Shown here piece by piece: positions 12,120 to 24,878 of a stretch of DNA of 64,000 nt. Positions within the stretch are counted from its first letter, which is position 1. The number at the start of each line of letters is the position of its first letter. The notes beneath the pieces are model-generated. The model made no database searches. It was not told the DNA's origin and saw only the letters and a program-made list of their open reading frames with translations. Source of the DNA: Zerene cesonia. Taxonomy: Eukaryota > Arthropoda > Insecta > Lepidoptera > Pieridae. A program made the translations under genes and the position numbers. Location: assembly GCF_012273895.1 (NCBI RefSeq), contig NC_052107.1, positions 248,001-312,000 of the forward strand, given 5' to 3'.

Positions 12120-12660
12120 AGAACCTGCTTTTTTAAATGGTAATAATAAGCAGAGTAGTAGAATGCGAATAAAAAAGCTCATGTGCAATCTATGATATTT
12201 TTTGTATCAAATTTCATACAAATTAATCAAACGAGTACCAAACATCAATTTACCTGTAAAGTTGTGCAAACATTAGCAATGTTACTATGAAGGGATTGTA
12301 AGTGTGTGATATAAATATAAAAAGTCAATTAAGTGGCTCTCAGAGAGACGCTCAAATATAGTGGCAAGCTTTACAACAGGCCCATATTTAGCAGCAGCAT
12401 TCAGACGTCTATCGTGATAATGATCATGCTGATATTATCATAAAAGAAGAACTTTTAGAACCATTAATAATGAACAAAATTTTATGTATATATAATATTT
12501 TAAAATACAGAATGTGTTATTTGTTTCACTTTGGCTGCCGAATTATTAGTTTTTTATTATTCCTATTCTACAGCAGAAGGCGCACGTCTACGTCTGTATT
12601 AAGTATTAAACGTACAATTAGATTTATCTGACCTATGATTATAACATGACCCATAAAATA
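12120..12660. other. AT-rich gene-free stretch
   Basis: Nothing supportable seen. Confidence 0.5.
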
Positions 12661-12691
12661 GAAATCCACAAATCGCCCCGTGTGACAGCAC

Positions 12692-12774
12692 TATATAAAA
12701 GCGGCGTATTCTTCCAATCTGCGTAATGTCTGGTGATTCGCGTTCCACTTATTATCGTACGGCAGCATTTGCAT
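12692..12774 (+). promoter_or_regulatory. possible core promoter: TATA box and POU octamer
   Basis: TATATAAAAG at 12692-12701 is a strong TATA box, sitting at the upstream edge of a GC-richer stretch. The octamer ATTTGCAT, a POU-domain binding site, lies at 12767-12774. An ATG at 12726 opens a 16-codon frame only, so no gene body is seen. In AT-rich DNA TATA boxes arise by chance. Confidence 0.2.
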
Positions 12775-12839
12775 AAGAATAACAAGGAGGTTTATTGATG
12801 TCTCCCCCCTCACCCCAGCAGGGCTTCCCTCTCGTGCCA

Positions 12840-14335
12840 GTGTGGCGTAAATACATCAATATTTAACATGAAAGATTAATGTACATGTTACAACCCTAAT
12901 CATTAGGAACAGAGATTGAATCTATTGAGAACTGATTTTCATATTGGGTATGTTATTTTTATTGTGTATTTGACTCGTTCTGTATTTGATTGTTAGATGA
13001 AGACGATAATTTAATAAAAAAAAAAAACTTATTATGTATTAATTATGTTCAACTTAGTGGCCGAGAGGCTTGAGTTGCCACGGTACGGCAAATGACGCAG
13101 TTTTGCTTCGGAGACTTTTTTCTATTCTCTAAAAATTTATTTGTTTCACTTGTTCAATCTATATAATAATTGTACTTCCAGGTAACGATAACATCCTTAT
13201 TATATTTAAGTATAGCGAAGTCTATATCTATCTTAATTGTAATATTTAAAATTGCACTCGCTCCCGCTTCCACCTCTTAGGCAAATTCATTATTTGTCAG
13301 TCATGTTTGCTCAGCTCATATTTTGTCTTATTTGAATAATTGAATGTACGATTGATGCCTATTGCCTAATTCACTTGTCTTTTGCCAGAAAGATTAAATA
13401 TATAAAGATTGTGGTGGAATTATTAAAAATAAATGGTAAAAATAAATTTTGTGTTTAGTGAAAGTCCTTTGGATTCCGAGAAAATTTCGAAAATTCTAAA
13501 AATGGCCTTTGCTACTTTTTCTCGTGGTAAGACTATAAATGAAGAATTTTATCAATCTTTTCGATATAGTAATCCTGGATAGATGCGCTATCGAATATTA
13601 TGCCATACTTTAAGGTTCGCATGCATAGTTTTATTGTAAATAAAACGTAAATTTAATTTAACGTGGTGTAAAAAAGATACGGTCGAAAGAAATTATGCCT
13701 ATTTCATAAAGATTCCGATACAGTATCTTCACTCCCAGCATATATTCCAGCATTTAATGCCCATGAAATACCTGTTACAATCAGTCAAGAACTTTTATTC
13801 TTAATGACAATACAGTAGATTATCTAAATACACTGTTAAAACTAAATAAGCAAGACGAAAGTTCGAATGGTTATTAAATCCAAAATACTAAAAGCTTATT
13901 CGACGATAAAGTGATTAACAAAAATATTAAATTAATACAGATGAACAATTTGTGTAATGGAAATACGGAGGGTCAAGTTGTATCGAAGTTATCTAAGTGG
14001 GAAGTTACCGAGAAGTTAAGCACCTTTCATCGGACGTGCTAACGCAATTAACAACCTTCGTAGCACGTGTCGTAGCTCGCCTACGCGGCTACAGATGCTA
14101 CAAAGTGCTACGGCTTTTATTAAAAATTGTCTTTTTGAGATATATGGTTGTCATTATAGATTCATTATTTTATTATTCACTGTATATTAAGGTTTATAAC
14201 AAATTATGTTATTATAAAACCTTTGAATTGTTATCATGAGTATCCAGTAAAATTTACCCCACACCGAAATTAATTCAAAGTTGATCCAACATTGATATTT
14301 TTGAGTTCAATCGAATCAATTGACCGGTAACCAAA
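12840..14335. other. gene-free stretch
   Basis: AT-rich. An 80-codon plus frame at 13997-14239 has no recognised family and its second half is simple AT-rich sequence. No gene supported. Confidence 0.5.
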
Positions 14336-14339
14336 ATTA

Positions 14340-14545
14340 ACCTTAAACAAACCCGAGCACAGTGCTCGATTCCCACGATTTAAATTCCTAAATTGCGACC
14401 GTTTTTAGGGTTTTCACGGTGAGCACAAAGGCCGTGATTTAGGTGCAGCCCTTACTTAATTCAATCATGATAACTGCGGTCCCGGCCGGCGCAAGAAATA
14501 AATTGACCAATGACCGCCCTGGCCCGTGCTCAGGGCTGTGCAAGT
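14340..14545. promoter_or_regulatory. GC-richer island, possible conserved non-coding element
   Basis: About 200 bases clearly richer in GC than the flanks, with stops in all frames and the imperfect palindrome 'gagcacagtgctc' (14355-14367). Composition of this kind in insect introns often marks enhancers. The call rests on composition only. Confidence 0.2.
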
Positions 14546-14879
14546 TTGTTTTGTAGTGTCTTTTGAGCTGAACTTTATGTAATTGGAATGTGGATTTAGT
14601 GGCTATTGAAGATTGAGTTTTGATTAAATAAAAGAATCATGATAATTTTAGTATGTTAGAAAGTTTTATCATTTTGATTAATTCACGTGTTCATATGTTT
14701 TTCATTGTATTCCGCAAAATAGTATTAAATAAATTAGTTGATTTTTGATGACATATATGATTGAGACTCTTTTTTTTATTTGCAACAGCGTCTTTAAATA
14801 ACCCGCAGGAATCTGTAATTGGTTTTCTATTTCACCTAGCTCTGTAATTGTAATATTTAAATACATTATCATATTTCCA

Positions 14880-15112
14880 TCAACTGGCAGCCCTACGTTA
14901 AAAGAAAGGGCAGTCTAGTACCTGGGCCATTCGACCTTGCAGCGACAGATAACAATTGAGAGTCGCTCGCCGCAAATTCAATATCCCGAGGTGTCGCCCC
15001 CCCACCCCCCAGGGAGGTCCGCACCTTGTGTTTAGTGTCCATTCTGCCCCTCTGTAAAGGGGATATAACCACTTAACGGCAAGTCCTATGTTCAATTCAA
15101 TTTGTGTACCTC
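14880..15112. promoter_or_regulatory. GC-richer island with C-rich tract
   Basis: Includes a C7-A-C6 run (14997-15010) and a GATA-type motif 'agataac' at 14947-14953. A 65-codon minus frame spans it but resembles no family. Possible conserved non-coding element. Confidence 0.2.
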
Positions 15113-15844
15113 CTGTCGCCTCTAAATAATAATTGGATAGTTGTCTGTGTATTTAGTTAGATAGAGATTCGATAATGCACTGGAGTCTTTGTTTTTAGGT
15201 GATGGGATAGGGAAAATTGATGATCTTGGATACTTATAATTTAGTAATATTCAATTTTAAGTCAAGCTGCTTGAGCAAACGGGCTTTCTACGGTCTAATG
15301 CATTATATCAAGAGACAATGCTTTTACATATATTTGAATAATTTTGATGCAAGAAAAAATAACTTTTGGCTAATGATGAATTGTTCTATATACACTGGTA
15401 TCCAAAATTAATTAAATTTAAATGACTAAAATTCACTAAAACTGTAAAATATTACATGCATTGCGTGGAGCATGCGTTGGAGCACTGCACACGATTCTAC
15501 CATTTTTTCTTTTCTTTTGGTTCGCTATATTATGTAATGTTAAGCATTGAAAAGATCTTCGTTTCTTGTCGTTATACAATATGTCCAAATACAATTAATT
15601 AGTAATAAAAAAGTAAATGTCTTGTTAGTCATTCTCTCAATTTTCATCTTTATTAATAGACGGAAAACGGTCCATTTTGCGTATAGACGTCATTTATTAA
15701 AACACCCTCGTAAAATTGTGAAACTCGCATATCCGTCGCACAAGCGTCACCTTATCTCCTAATTGTTGTTTACAACTTGTCAAGGTGATATTTCAGCGTC
15801 CCACATTTAAATGTAAATTGGAAAACTTTTACTTTTGATCACTA

Positions 15845-16125
15845 CCTACATAATAATTTCTGGAGGCCCGCAATTTTAATCGGAAATTAGAATTACGACG
15901 CGCACAGAAATCGGAACGGGTCAAGATAGGGCACACGGGGTCCATAAACAAGCGGCGACCGGCCCCAATTAATAAGCCTGAAGTAGTGCAATTAATTCAG
16001 TGCCTTCGTAGATTTTAATAGTTCACATAAATCAGGAGCCGGTGGGTTAATCACCGTTTAATATGCCGGACCCTATCGCCGAGACGAATATATCGTGATA
16101 CGGCACGATACGTGATCCGGAAGGC
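15845..16125. promoter_or_regulatory. GC-richer island with 7-bp inverted repeat
   Basis: One of the longer GC-richer blocks in the window. TATCGTG (16091-16097) and CACGATA (16104-16110) form an inverted repeat with a 6-base spacer. 'aattaat' and 'attaattc' homeodomain-type sites are present. No open reading frame of interest. Candidate enhancer, by composition only. Confidence 0.22.
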
Positions 16126-16329
16126 TTCATTTCGAGGGATTTTTCTTATATCTTCCCTTTGTGTAATTCTCGCACTGCCCGTAATTTTGCTCAACGTGGG
16201 GCCAGTTTTATCTTACACCCAGCTCACTTATCTCTCACTTTTCATAGTTTGCGCTGATTGCTTTTTGTTTTTGCGCTCCTTTTGTCCGTTTACGTGCTGT
16301 AGATTTCAAATGTGTTAGGAACATGTTTG

Positions 16330-16900
16330 GGAGTGAAATATTTCTGTATATGTATTAGGATTTACGGGAAGAAGCATCTTATAGGTCATTATAACAAAAT
16401 AGTGAATAATAAAAAAATTGTTATGTTAAAGTGAACTTTTGTATTACACGCAAAAGTTCTGGTTAAACTTTATTTATAATATTAAATATTATATTTATTA
16501 CCTCTAACTATAAACAAACTTAAGCTTCCTCCAAGCTCTATTTCATTTTCCTTATTATATTTTCCAAGTCAAATCTCACGAATCTATCCCAACATGTAGC
16601 ACGTGCAAGTATCTATACATAATTACTTATAACCTGTAATGTATTCCGGTGGTTGCGAGCCAGCCGGCGGCCGGCGCACCTGCGACCGGCGTAAGTCTTG
16701 GCCCGGACAACCCTGCCTATGATTTATAACGTGTTAAGTGTACTAGTTTATTTTGTCCCTTCTTATATCAGGGTATAGGCCAAGCTATCTGTTTTGGTTG
16801 GATTTGTAAGGACCGGGTTCCAATGTTAGATATATTTTGCTGTTTCACAATGCTCGTTAAATTATTACTCTATTTTTTTAGCAGTTTTAATAACAAAAGC
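16330..16900. other. gene-free stretch
   Basis: AT-rich, with a short GC-rich patch at 16650-16710. Nothing else supportable. Confidence 0.5.
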
Positions 16901-16904
16901 GGAC

Positions 16905-17000
16905 AACAGGCAAAGGCAATGCCTACGAGTATTCATGGGCGGTGGTGATCGCTTACCATCAGGCGAACCACCACCTCAGTTCCTCGCTTTGACATAATAA
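16905..17000 (+). mobile_element. 3' end of retroposon family R
   Basis: Contains the 3' block 'tcatgggcggtggtgatcgc', 'ttaccatcaggcgaacca', 'cctcagttcctcgctttgac' and an A-rich end. Matches the 3' parts of the copies at 48871 and, reversed, 26264. Confidence 0.7.
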
Positions 17001-17009
17001 AAGTTTAGT

Positions 17010-19350
17010 ATTTTTTAGTTTTGAGTATCTTATATACATAAAGCACATTTGCATATAAAGTTTTGTACACTTATTTGTGACTAGCTAGTACGTCCCAAAA
17101 TTCCCTTTTTGATCTAAGTAACAAAGAATTGCACATAATATATAAAAAAACTTATTCCTTGTAAGAGTATTTCTGGTAAGAAGTGGTTTCATAGTCGCCA
17201 TACTCTGAGCATATCAGAGCCATCTGAGTGTTGTTTTATTAAGGTCCTTTTATGGTTACTAGTCCGGAGTAGCCACGGAGCTAAGGTAAGCTTGCTGATA
17301 AGTTTTATTGTAATGCGTATCAGTGTTAGGTCTACTGTGATCAAACTGGGAATGGTTATGGTATAACATTTTCTTAATAAACTTTAATGTTAAGGTATTA
17401 ATCGAATCTGTGGGGTGTTGATGCGAATCTTCTTCTTACAACATTTTAAACACGATTTGTAAAAAAAGTAAACAGATTAATAAAATCAGTAATTGGATTT
17501 TTTTGTCATTATCTAAATGAGCTGATCGACGTATCTGATGACGATTGTTGAAGCCATTCCGCGATTCAGATTATGTATAAACAACTTCTCGCTTGAAATA
17601 TTTTACTTTGTCTGTTAAAACTATCTTTCCGCGGCCCCACTCGCATTTCGTTTCACTACTGCCTTAACATATGCCTTATCTTTATGATAGAACTCGTCAA
17701 CACTAGCAATTATGTACATAAATATATAAACAAATGTCAATAAATAAATCAAAGATTTATATCAAATATATTATCGTACACTTTAAATACACACGTAGCG
17801 CTATGAATGATGCCGATAATCTCACGGTGGGTTCAAGGGTCAAAAAACATGTTTATTGATATATAGTTTATTGAAAGCTTATACGCAATTAGCTTATATA
17901 AACGCAAATTCATCATTCATGTAATTCAACGTGTATCATGTTAATTAAAATATAGGTAATTATTTGAATATTAATTGTTAAAATATGAAGGATAACGATT
18001 TATTTGCATCATTCTATAAGTTTTAACATATCCTCGAATTATGCTGGATTGATTTAATATTTATCATCCTAAATGGGTCGGTTTGTGGAAGAAGAAAAGC
18101 AGTCCGAATGTTAAAAGTGTAAGCGAGATTTGATGTTGATAATTATTAGTCTTTATCATATAAGTAAACTATGTACTTTAATTATTAATTGAATGCTTCA
18201 ATATTATCTAGTGATAATGATTAACAGCAGTTATGATACGCTTACTTTCCTATTAATAATAGTTTTTAAAACTACAAAAGAATACGAATAAAAGAAAAAT
18301 GTTGCGAGGCAACTCTAGTATTTTACTCTTTTTACCGTTTTGTCATTAAGTTAAAATCAACAAAATTAATTGTCTGTAATTATTAAAATATATTGATACC
18401 AATTATCTCATAATTTGTGTATCTTTATTACACTTTACTAAGATTTTAGTGCACTTTCGAGTTTCGGTATTTTCATAGCTTTTTAATTCAATTGTAATAA
18501 AAAAATAAATTATAAAGCTTTCAAATTAAATCATAAAAACATTATTTTTTTCATTCACATATACAAAAATGTCCATCTAGTACGAGTTTATGAAACACTC
18601 TCACAGGATTCAGCTTTATGATTTGTTTTTGTTTCAGATAATAAAATACATATTTACTAATCATATGAATTTCAACAGAAACCCATATCATAGTATTGGA
18701 AGTAAAATCCCATAGTTTAAACTATAGAATTACAAGATAAAAACCTTCACGAGCCTAACGAGTCTCGCTAGTTATTTCTCCTTTACAAATATAGATTTTT
18801 CTGAAAATGCTTATTCGTAATAAAAGAAAATATCAAACGTTCAGTGTTCTTCTCTTATTAAGTCCCTAAAAGGTTATAAAATAAGTTTTTATAAGACGTT
18901 TTAGGGACGACATTCGGTGTGAAAGCAGCCCCTGGGAACGAAAAGATGGACGCCCGGGGTGCTACTTAGTTTGATAACATATCATAGATTTTATAGGCTA
19001 TACCTGACGCTTTATACCCTATGAGAATGTTCTAGTTAAAGATAATGTATTTGTCATATGAGAACGACACCCTTGTCGCCATTTTATGTAAATGTCGAAT
19101 ATGATGTTATTAACTAAAGACAAAAAGGTGTTATTGACTTTTAAAAGATTACATAATATTGTAGACTATGAAGTTTGCACAGAAAATAAAACTTATCATT
19201 ATAATTGTTTATTAAACTATCATAAAGCCAAGAACAAAGAATTGTACATGTTCAGGATTCAATTATCACCTCTTTTTTCTGAATCCAGCCGAAGCCGCGG
19301 GTTTCAACGAGTCTACATCTAAAGCGACATTAACAAACTTATGCATACCA
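17010..19350. other. AT-rich gene-free stretch
   Basis: Two and a half kilobases with no supported gene or repeat. A short GC-rich patch near 18910-18965 is unexplained. Confidence 0.5.
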
Positions 19351-19359
19351 ATAATAATA

Positions 19360-19725
19360 ATTAAAACAAACTCAAAACCAGTACAACGCCATACTCCTCC
19401 GTGCCACAGACTACATTTCGTCTCACTCGTTACACCAGTTAAACATGGACGAATCCATCGTGAGTAGCTAGTCAACATTTCACAAAAGCTAGCGCTTACA
19501 AATGGAGTACACTTTTATCATACCTTGCATCAGTTTCCAGCGGTCGCCGCGGGCGAAACAGTGTCGATTTGGACAAATGGCGCGATAGGTGTCCTTCGGG
19601 ACTGAGCGCTCGTGTGATCGGGCTAAACGCCCTTTCTTGCATTTTTGTGGAAGCTATCACGATTTTATCTGCTGATAAATTCGGTTGAGTAAACGGTTCT
19701 GTGGGAATATCGGGTGCAATGGTTA
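19360..19725. promoter_or_regulatory. GC-richer block with open minus-strand frame
   Basis: On the minus strand an ATG at 19765 opens an 89-codon frame through the GC-richer part. Near its end a donor-like CAAG|GTATGA occurs (about 19527). The product has no recognised domain. A conserved non-coding element or chance frame is more likely than an exon. Confidence 0.15.
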
Positions 19726-19929
19726 TGTGATGTGTTTTCATAGCGGAGTTTATCTGCATATGCATTTTATGGTTATAAAATTATAATTAGATTCACATTC
19801 AAGCAGTTTAGCTTTAACTGATTTGTTAAAAACTCCATTTAATTTCATGACTCGCTAGTTGGTAATTGTTATGTTGTTATTTTGGGTTTCACATGGGAAC
19901 AAAACAATAAATATAATATATTTTTTACG

Positions 19930-19992
19930 TCGTAGCGGGTAGCTGAGATAGTGGTTCGCCTGATGTTCGGAGAGTAGTGCCTACGAATGCGT
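19930..19992 (-). mobile_element. 3' fragment of retroposon family R
   Basis: Reverse complement reads 'ggcactactctccgaacatc', 'aggcgaaccactatctcagc', matching the family's 3' block in the order seen at 16905-17000. Confidence 0.5.
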
Positions 19993-19998
19993 TTCTAC

Positions 19999-20127
19999 TC
20001 TGACTGACTAACATAGTGATCCATCAACGCACATCTTGCTGAAATTTGTCATGCAGATAGACGTTATGAGGTAAACATCCGCTAAGTAAGGATTTCGATA
20101 AATTCTACCCCCAAGTAATGATGAAAG
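19999..20127 (+). mobile_element. Helitron-like fragment (family H3)
   Basis: 'gactgactaacatagtgatc', 'catcaacgcacatcttgctg' and 'catgcagatagacgttatga' match the element at 47009-47169 ('gactgacttactgatctatc', 'aacgcacagcc', 'catgcagat'). The 3' terminus is missing. Confidence 0.6.
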
Positions 20128-20129
20128 TA

Positions 20130-21215
20130 TTTTTTATTAAATTTATATGAGCTTTCGCTGTTTACATATGTACAAATCCTGAAGAACTAGCAAAAAACTT
20201 TCCATCGTCCCCAAATTAAAAAGCATATCTCGCTACTACAACAGTATAATCATCCACATATCTCTGTATACCGTGCTACTGCTCTACGTTTCCTGAATAC
20301 TCCAAGCCCAATCGATAATGATTATTATCAAAGGAACAAACAGTCTCAACAAGCTGGCTAATCTCATTACAGCGGCCTTTGTATCGACTTTGTTTTTTTA
20401 AACCCAGCTCTCAAAGACGGAGTTATAAAATTGTTGAAGCGTTAATTGTGAGCGAATATTAAAGGGTCCATAGTTAGCTTTAAACATAAGTTTTGCCCGG
20501 AAAAAATAATATTTAATTTGCGAACTCGTGTCTCTTTCAATGTAATTATGGTCCGCTCGTGTTTTTAGAGCTGGTGAAGTTGGCGCAATGAATATTGTAT
20601 GTGCCGGAGCGGATGGTTCATGACGTACGTTTTAACATCGCAAGAATTTTAAAAAGACGGAAGGATTTCTAGTGAGCGGTATTTGTGAGGGAGTTTGGGC
20701 GAGGGGCATGTAATAGCGATTAGGGATTAGACTATTAATCGGTTTTTATTATTTTTGTATTGATAAAAATAAATTTTAGATCTATACAATAGCTATGAAT
20801 GAATATTGTTATTATAAATAATGTTTAAAAACCAGCAAGCAAGACAACAGACATCAGACATTCAAAAATATAGCAAAAGTAACATTTTTTTAAATATTTT
20901 TTATAAAAATGCATTGAGTTTCAATTTCTATGCAACAAACAGTTAACGTTGTAATATAAGTTTTTTATTTAAAATTGGATAAAACCTATAAAATATGGTA
21001 ACAATTGTGCCATATGAGATTTAATAATGATTGTTCATCAATCATTCCACCTTATTCATTTCAATTTAATATTTTCTGTTAAAGTTTCAAAAAGCTGTGT
21101 TAATATTATTTAAAATATCTAAATCTAAAAGACATTTACCGCGAAGTAAGCATTTTGGCTGCTTAAGATTCCAAAACCAGGTAATAGATAATTAAAGATC
21201 TACTCAGCTGTTCAA
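20130..21215. other. gene-free stretch
   Basis: AT-rich with a GC-richer patch at 20550-20720. No gene supported. Confidence 0.5.
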
Positions 21216-21852
21216 ACAATTACACGGAGCTCAGCAAACGGCAGGAATGTCGGACAAACAGAATAATTCATCTGCAGCTTCCTACAGCCTCAAAGAACTA
21301 CTAGCGAGTTTTTCTGCTCACTTTACCGCGGTCCGAGGGAGGGGCGATTGAGAATGTTTTTCTCTATTATTTTCTGTATTTCTTATAAGAAATAGGAAAT
21401 AACTTTCATATTTCTTCAAAATATTGTCATTTATTAACAATTAAATGCAAAAATTATAGATAGTTCGTGTTTATTACGCAATAAATGTGAAACATTTTTG
21501 TAATTAAATATGGATACTTGTTTGCATTTTTTCCAAATTCAAAGGTTATTTAGTGCTCATTAAGTGCTATTCTGATTTGAATTTTTATAAAGAGATGGCA
21601 AGTACCAATTAACAGTTACTTAAAAATCAGATTTGATTTTTTTATGTTTAGAGAGCATTAAAAAAAGCTTAGTTTACTACAACATACCCAAAAAATCTTA
21701 CGCGGATAACTTGTAAAGGTTTTTATTTAGATTTTTTCATGTTACACTGGAATATGTAAAAACACAAAAATATGTATTACATTTGACACAATAATAATTT
21801 TAGTTAGATTTTTAGTTTAATCTTTTATTTCATATCCACAAAAACTCAAAGC

Positions 21853-22140
21853 ATGCCGTGGCCGTTACAGCTGGCAGCTGCAAACTGCACGGGTTCGCGT
21901 GCTGCAACCCGCACGCGCTCGTCCATTGTCCCAACTCAAGACTTCTATCTGAGACGGAGCAATTACTCGGCGGGCTGGAACCGTGGCCCTCCGCTAATTA
22001 ATTCTCCCGCTTTTAATGTTCAAAAATCGCGGCCTCTAATTAGGTTTTAATTCGTTTTATTGGGCCCAGTAATGAAATAATGGCGGCTCGCAGTGCGCAG
22101 GCCTGCTTTATTGGTTCGGCATTGAACCCTTAGAGTGATG
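21853..22140. promoter_or_regulatory. GC-rich island with paired E-boxes and homeodomain sites
   Basis: The most GC-rich stretch of this neighbourhood. Two CAGCTG E-boxes lie back to back (21868-21873 and 21875-21880). Two TAATTA homeodomain core sites follow at 21995-22000 and 22038-22043, along with 'tttattgggccc'. A 65-codon plus frame (21853-22050) covers part of it, has no recognised family and no splice signals. The site mix suggests an enhancer. Confidence 0.28.
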
Positions 22141-22280
22141 ACTAATTTCATAAGTTTTTGACCCTTGAGACTGAGTGTTGTTGTTTCACTGATTATTTAT
22201 GACATTCAAAAATTTTTAATGGTCTTAATTATTTTTTTTTTGCTTAAATTCCTTTCTGATTTTTCTGAGCTCTATTATAA

Positions 22281-22375
22281 TCCTATATATAATACATGAT
22301 TTGATGGACGAATTCCGATTATAATAAATCTCCTTACGTGTACATAGGGCAGATGATACCGCGGGGCACAGCTAG
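22281..22375 (+). mobile_element. internally deleted Helitron (family H1)
   Basis: A|TCCTATATATAATAC at the 5' end and 'ataccgcggggcacagCTAG|T' at the 3' end. Only 95 bases, so most of the interior seen in 200-base relatives is lost or replaced. Confidence 0.6.
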
Positions 22376-22618
22376 TATTCAATAAAAGCAATACCAAGTG
22401 GATATATAAGTGTTTACAAAAAACTATCGATTTACGAGCAAGCAGGAATGTGACATCTTCTAACAGTTTTTTCTGTGATTGGTAATCGCTTCAGTCATTA
22501 GCGTCTCTTTGTTTTTTACGGTCAGCGTAATGGCGCGAAAAATATCGTTATCCACGAACGGAGATCAGGTATAGATTTTGTTAAGGCCTTATTGAATCTA
22601 GTCTTTGTATATAAATTA

Positions 22619-22834
22619 CTAGACATTCGTCCCGGCTCCGCTCGGATATCAAGATTCCTCTTTTATCCCAAGGGAGCATTTAATCATGATAAAAAGTATC
22701 CTACCACAAAAACCAGCTCATACCTTTCTGTATATCACATTTCATCAAAATCCGTTCAGTAGTTTCAACGTGATTGACGGACAAACATCCAAACAAATAA
22801 ACTTTCGCATTTATAATATTAGTGTGAAGTGTGA
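22619..22834 (-). mobile_element. non-autonomous Helitron (family H2)
   Basis: Minus strand: starts TCACACTTCACACTAATATT (a 7-base duplication of the terminal TCACACT), then 'gcgaaagtttatttgtttgg', 'gtcaatcacgttgaaactac' and ends 'gagccgggacgaatgtCTAG|T'. The family is also present at 47170-47376, on the other strand. Confidence 0.8.
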
Positions 22835-22839
22835 TAAGC

Positions 22840-24565
22840 TGAGAGTTTGTTAATGATTTTAATTTAATGTCAGGACTTATTTGAAAAATTCTTCCATGAA
22901 TTGAATGATATGTACGTAATCCGTGAGTACTATAGGTTATTAAACAGCTTTCACTGGCGAAGCCAAGACGGAGCGCTTTATAGATGCTGTGATAAAATGA
23001 GGATATTTATATGATGTGTTCTTTTTCTCACGGTTAAAGAATCTACCTCACATTGTCTTAAAAAAAATATATCTACTACTTGTTAACTTATTTTAAAATA
23101 TATATTACCCAAAAATGGTGCTGCTTTGATGTTTTGGTTACCAACGTTTGTTTACATTTAAAAATTAAGATAATATGTTATTTGGTTTACTCGAGCATAT
23201 ACCTATACTTACTATGACATAGGTACATTTATTTGTTACATATTTATGTACATAAATATGTTTATGGATATAGAAAGCATATTTTCCTAACTTAGAAGTT
23301 GATACTTTCCAGAGGCACGGCAAGTTGTGAATAAATTTCTCCATTAATTCATTAATAAACGAAATCAAGTTCCCTCCATTATCGTTCTTTCATAAACACC
23401 TTAATTCTCATTAAGGGCCGGTCATTTGGAGCCAAACAAATTAACTTTTAGGCACCGCATACGCGAACGTCAGGAACGCTGCGTTCTCTACTTATGTTCA
23501 AATATAACAGGTAAAGAGATTATGTAAGTGGGATGACATTAAAACATTGAATAGTTGAAAACAAAATACTGTTACGTCGTACGATGATAATATAATTCTC
23601 TCTACTTAAACTATATACCTGTATAATGAACGGCTTTTTTGAGAAGCCACTGCTTATAATTGATGAAATGTTATGTGTTATATAGTTTATTTTTCGATGA
23701 AACTCAGTCTATATTATAAACATTATGCTACGCTACGACGTTCCTACGAGTTAATTATAAAGTATATGTTATTATTGTACAAAAATATAACAGAGTGAGT
23801 CATAAACGCAAAGGCTCTAAAGGACCCTTAAGTTTGATGTAATTGTTCGTTCGGAACGTCCCTAAGAATTGTCGCGATTTCTGGTAATCAACCCGCGCAA
23901 TCACCAACCCCTTGGACCCATTTATTTTCGCTCCATTTAAAAGTTACACCTTGATCGTTTCATAATTTTCTAATTCGACTATGGAAGTATTGGTTTGCAG
24001 ATTTTCTCCAACGATGTTACCAGCTGAACCATTTAAAACGACAGGGCCTAATGTGTGGTTTATGTATTATAAACAGGCTGTCATTTACTTTTAAGAGCCT
24101 TTTGTCCTTAAAAAGAACATATCTGATTATTGTTAAAATGATAGAATTGTATGACAATAACTCAAATTTTCACGAAAGAACTTCACATTTAGAATAATTA
24201 ATTATCTTTTTGTAATATAAATTTCACAGTAAGGCTACTTACGATATATTAAGAGTAATCAACCCTGATAGAGGATGTCTAATCCTCCCACGAGGATACA
24301 TCTATTCAATATTGCGATAACAAAAACATCAGAAACTATTATTATACCTCATCATAGGAAAGTTCCCAGAGATGTGGCCGTCACCCGTCCACGATCGTGT
24401 GGCGTCACCTAATTCCGCCCACAATCAAACAGCGCCATTCCACAAATTAGTTTTCATATTTAAATTGCTCCCGTTCTTAGCCTTTGCGAACACTAATTTT
24501 ATAGGATACGATATTTTTAATGTTACCTTTTATATAATTTTTATTAGAGAAATTAGGTATATTTA
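22840..24565. other. gene-free stretch
   Basis: AT-rich with short GC-richer patches at 23405-23490 and 23840-23930. No gene supported; frames at 23165 and 24372 have no family or splice support. Confidence 0.5.
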
Positions 24566-24570
24566 AGTAC

Positions 24571-24759
24571 TCGATGTAACCCGCGGTGTCTGGTGTTACT
24601 CGGGTAGTAAGTAGCCTATGTGTTAATCCAGACTGCAATCTATCTCTGCACCTAATTTCATGCCGATACGATAAGCTGTTTTCGCATGAAGGAGTATCAA
24701 ACTCTAAAATAAAAAAAGGATAAAATATAAGCTTTCACATTTATAACATTAGTTCTACT
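24571..24759 (-). mobile_element. degenerate Helitron-like element
   Basis: Minus strand contains 'aatgttataaatgtgaaagc', 'catgcgaaaacagcttatcg', 'atcggcatgaaattaggtgc' and 'gattgcagtctggattaaca', then 'cccgagtaacaccag' and 'accgcggg'. This is the usual order of blocks in lepidopteran Helitron-like elements, but both termini are eroded. Confidence 0.5.
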
Positions 24760-24878
24760 AATATTTAGATTTATTCCTAATAATAACAATTTCACCCAAT
24801 AAGGCGTGTTCCTACCTACATATTTACTTGTTATTTTAATGCATAACATTTCGTAGTTTTGTTCTGTATATGTTTCAG

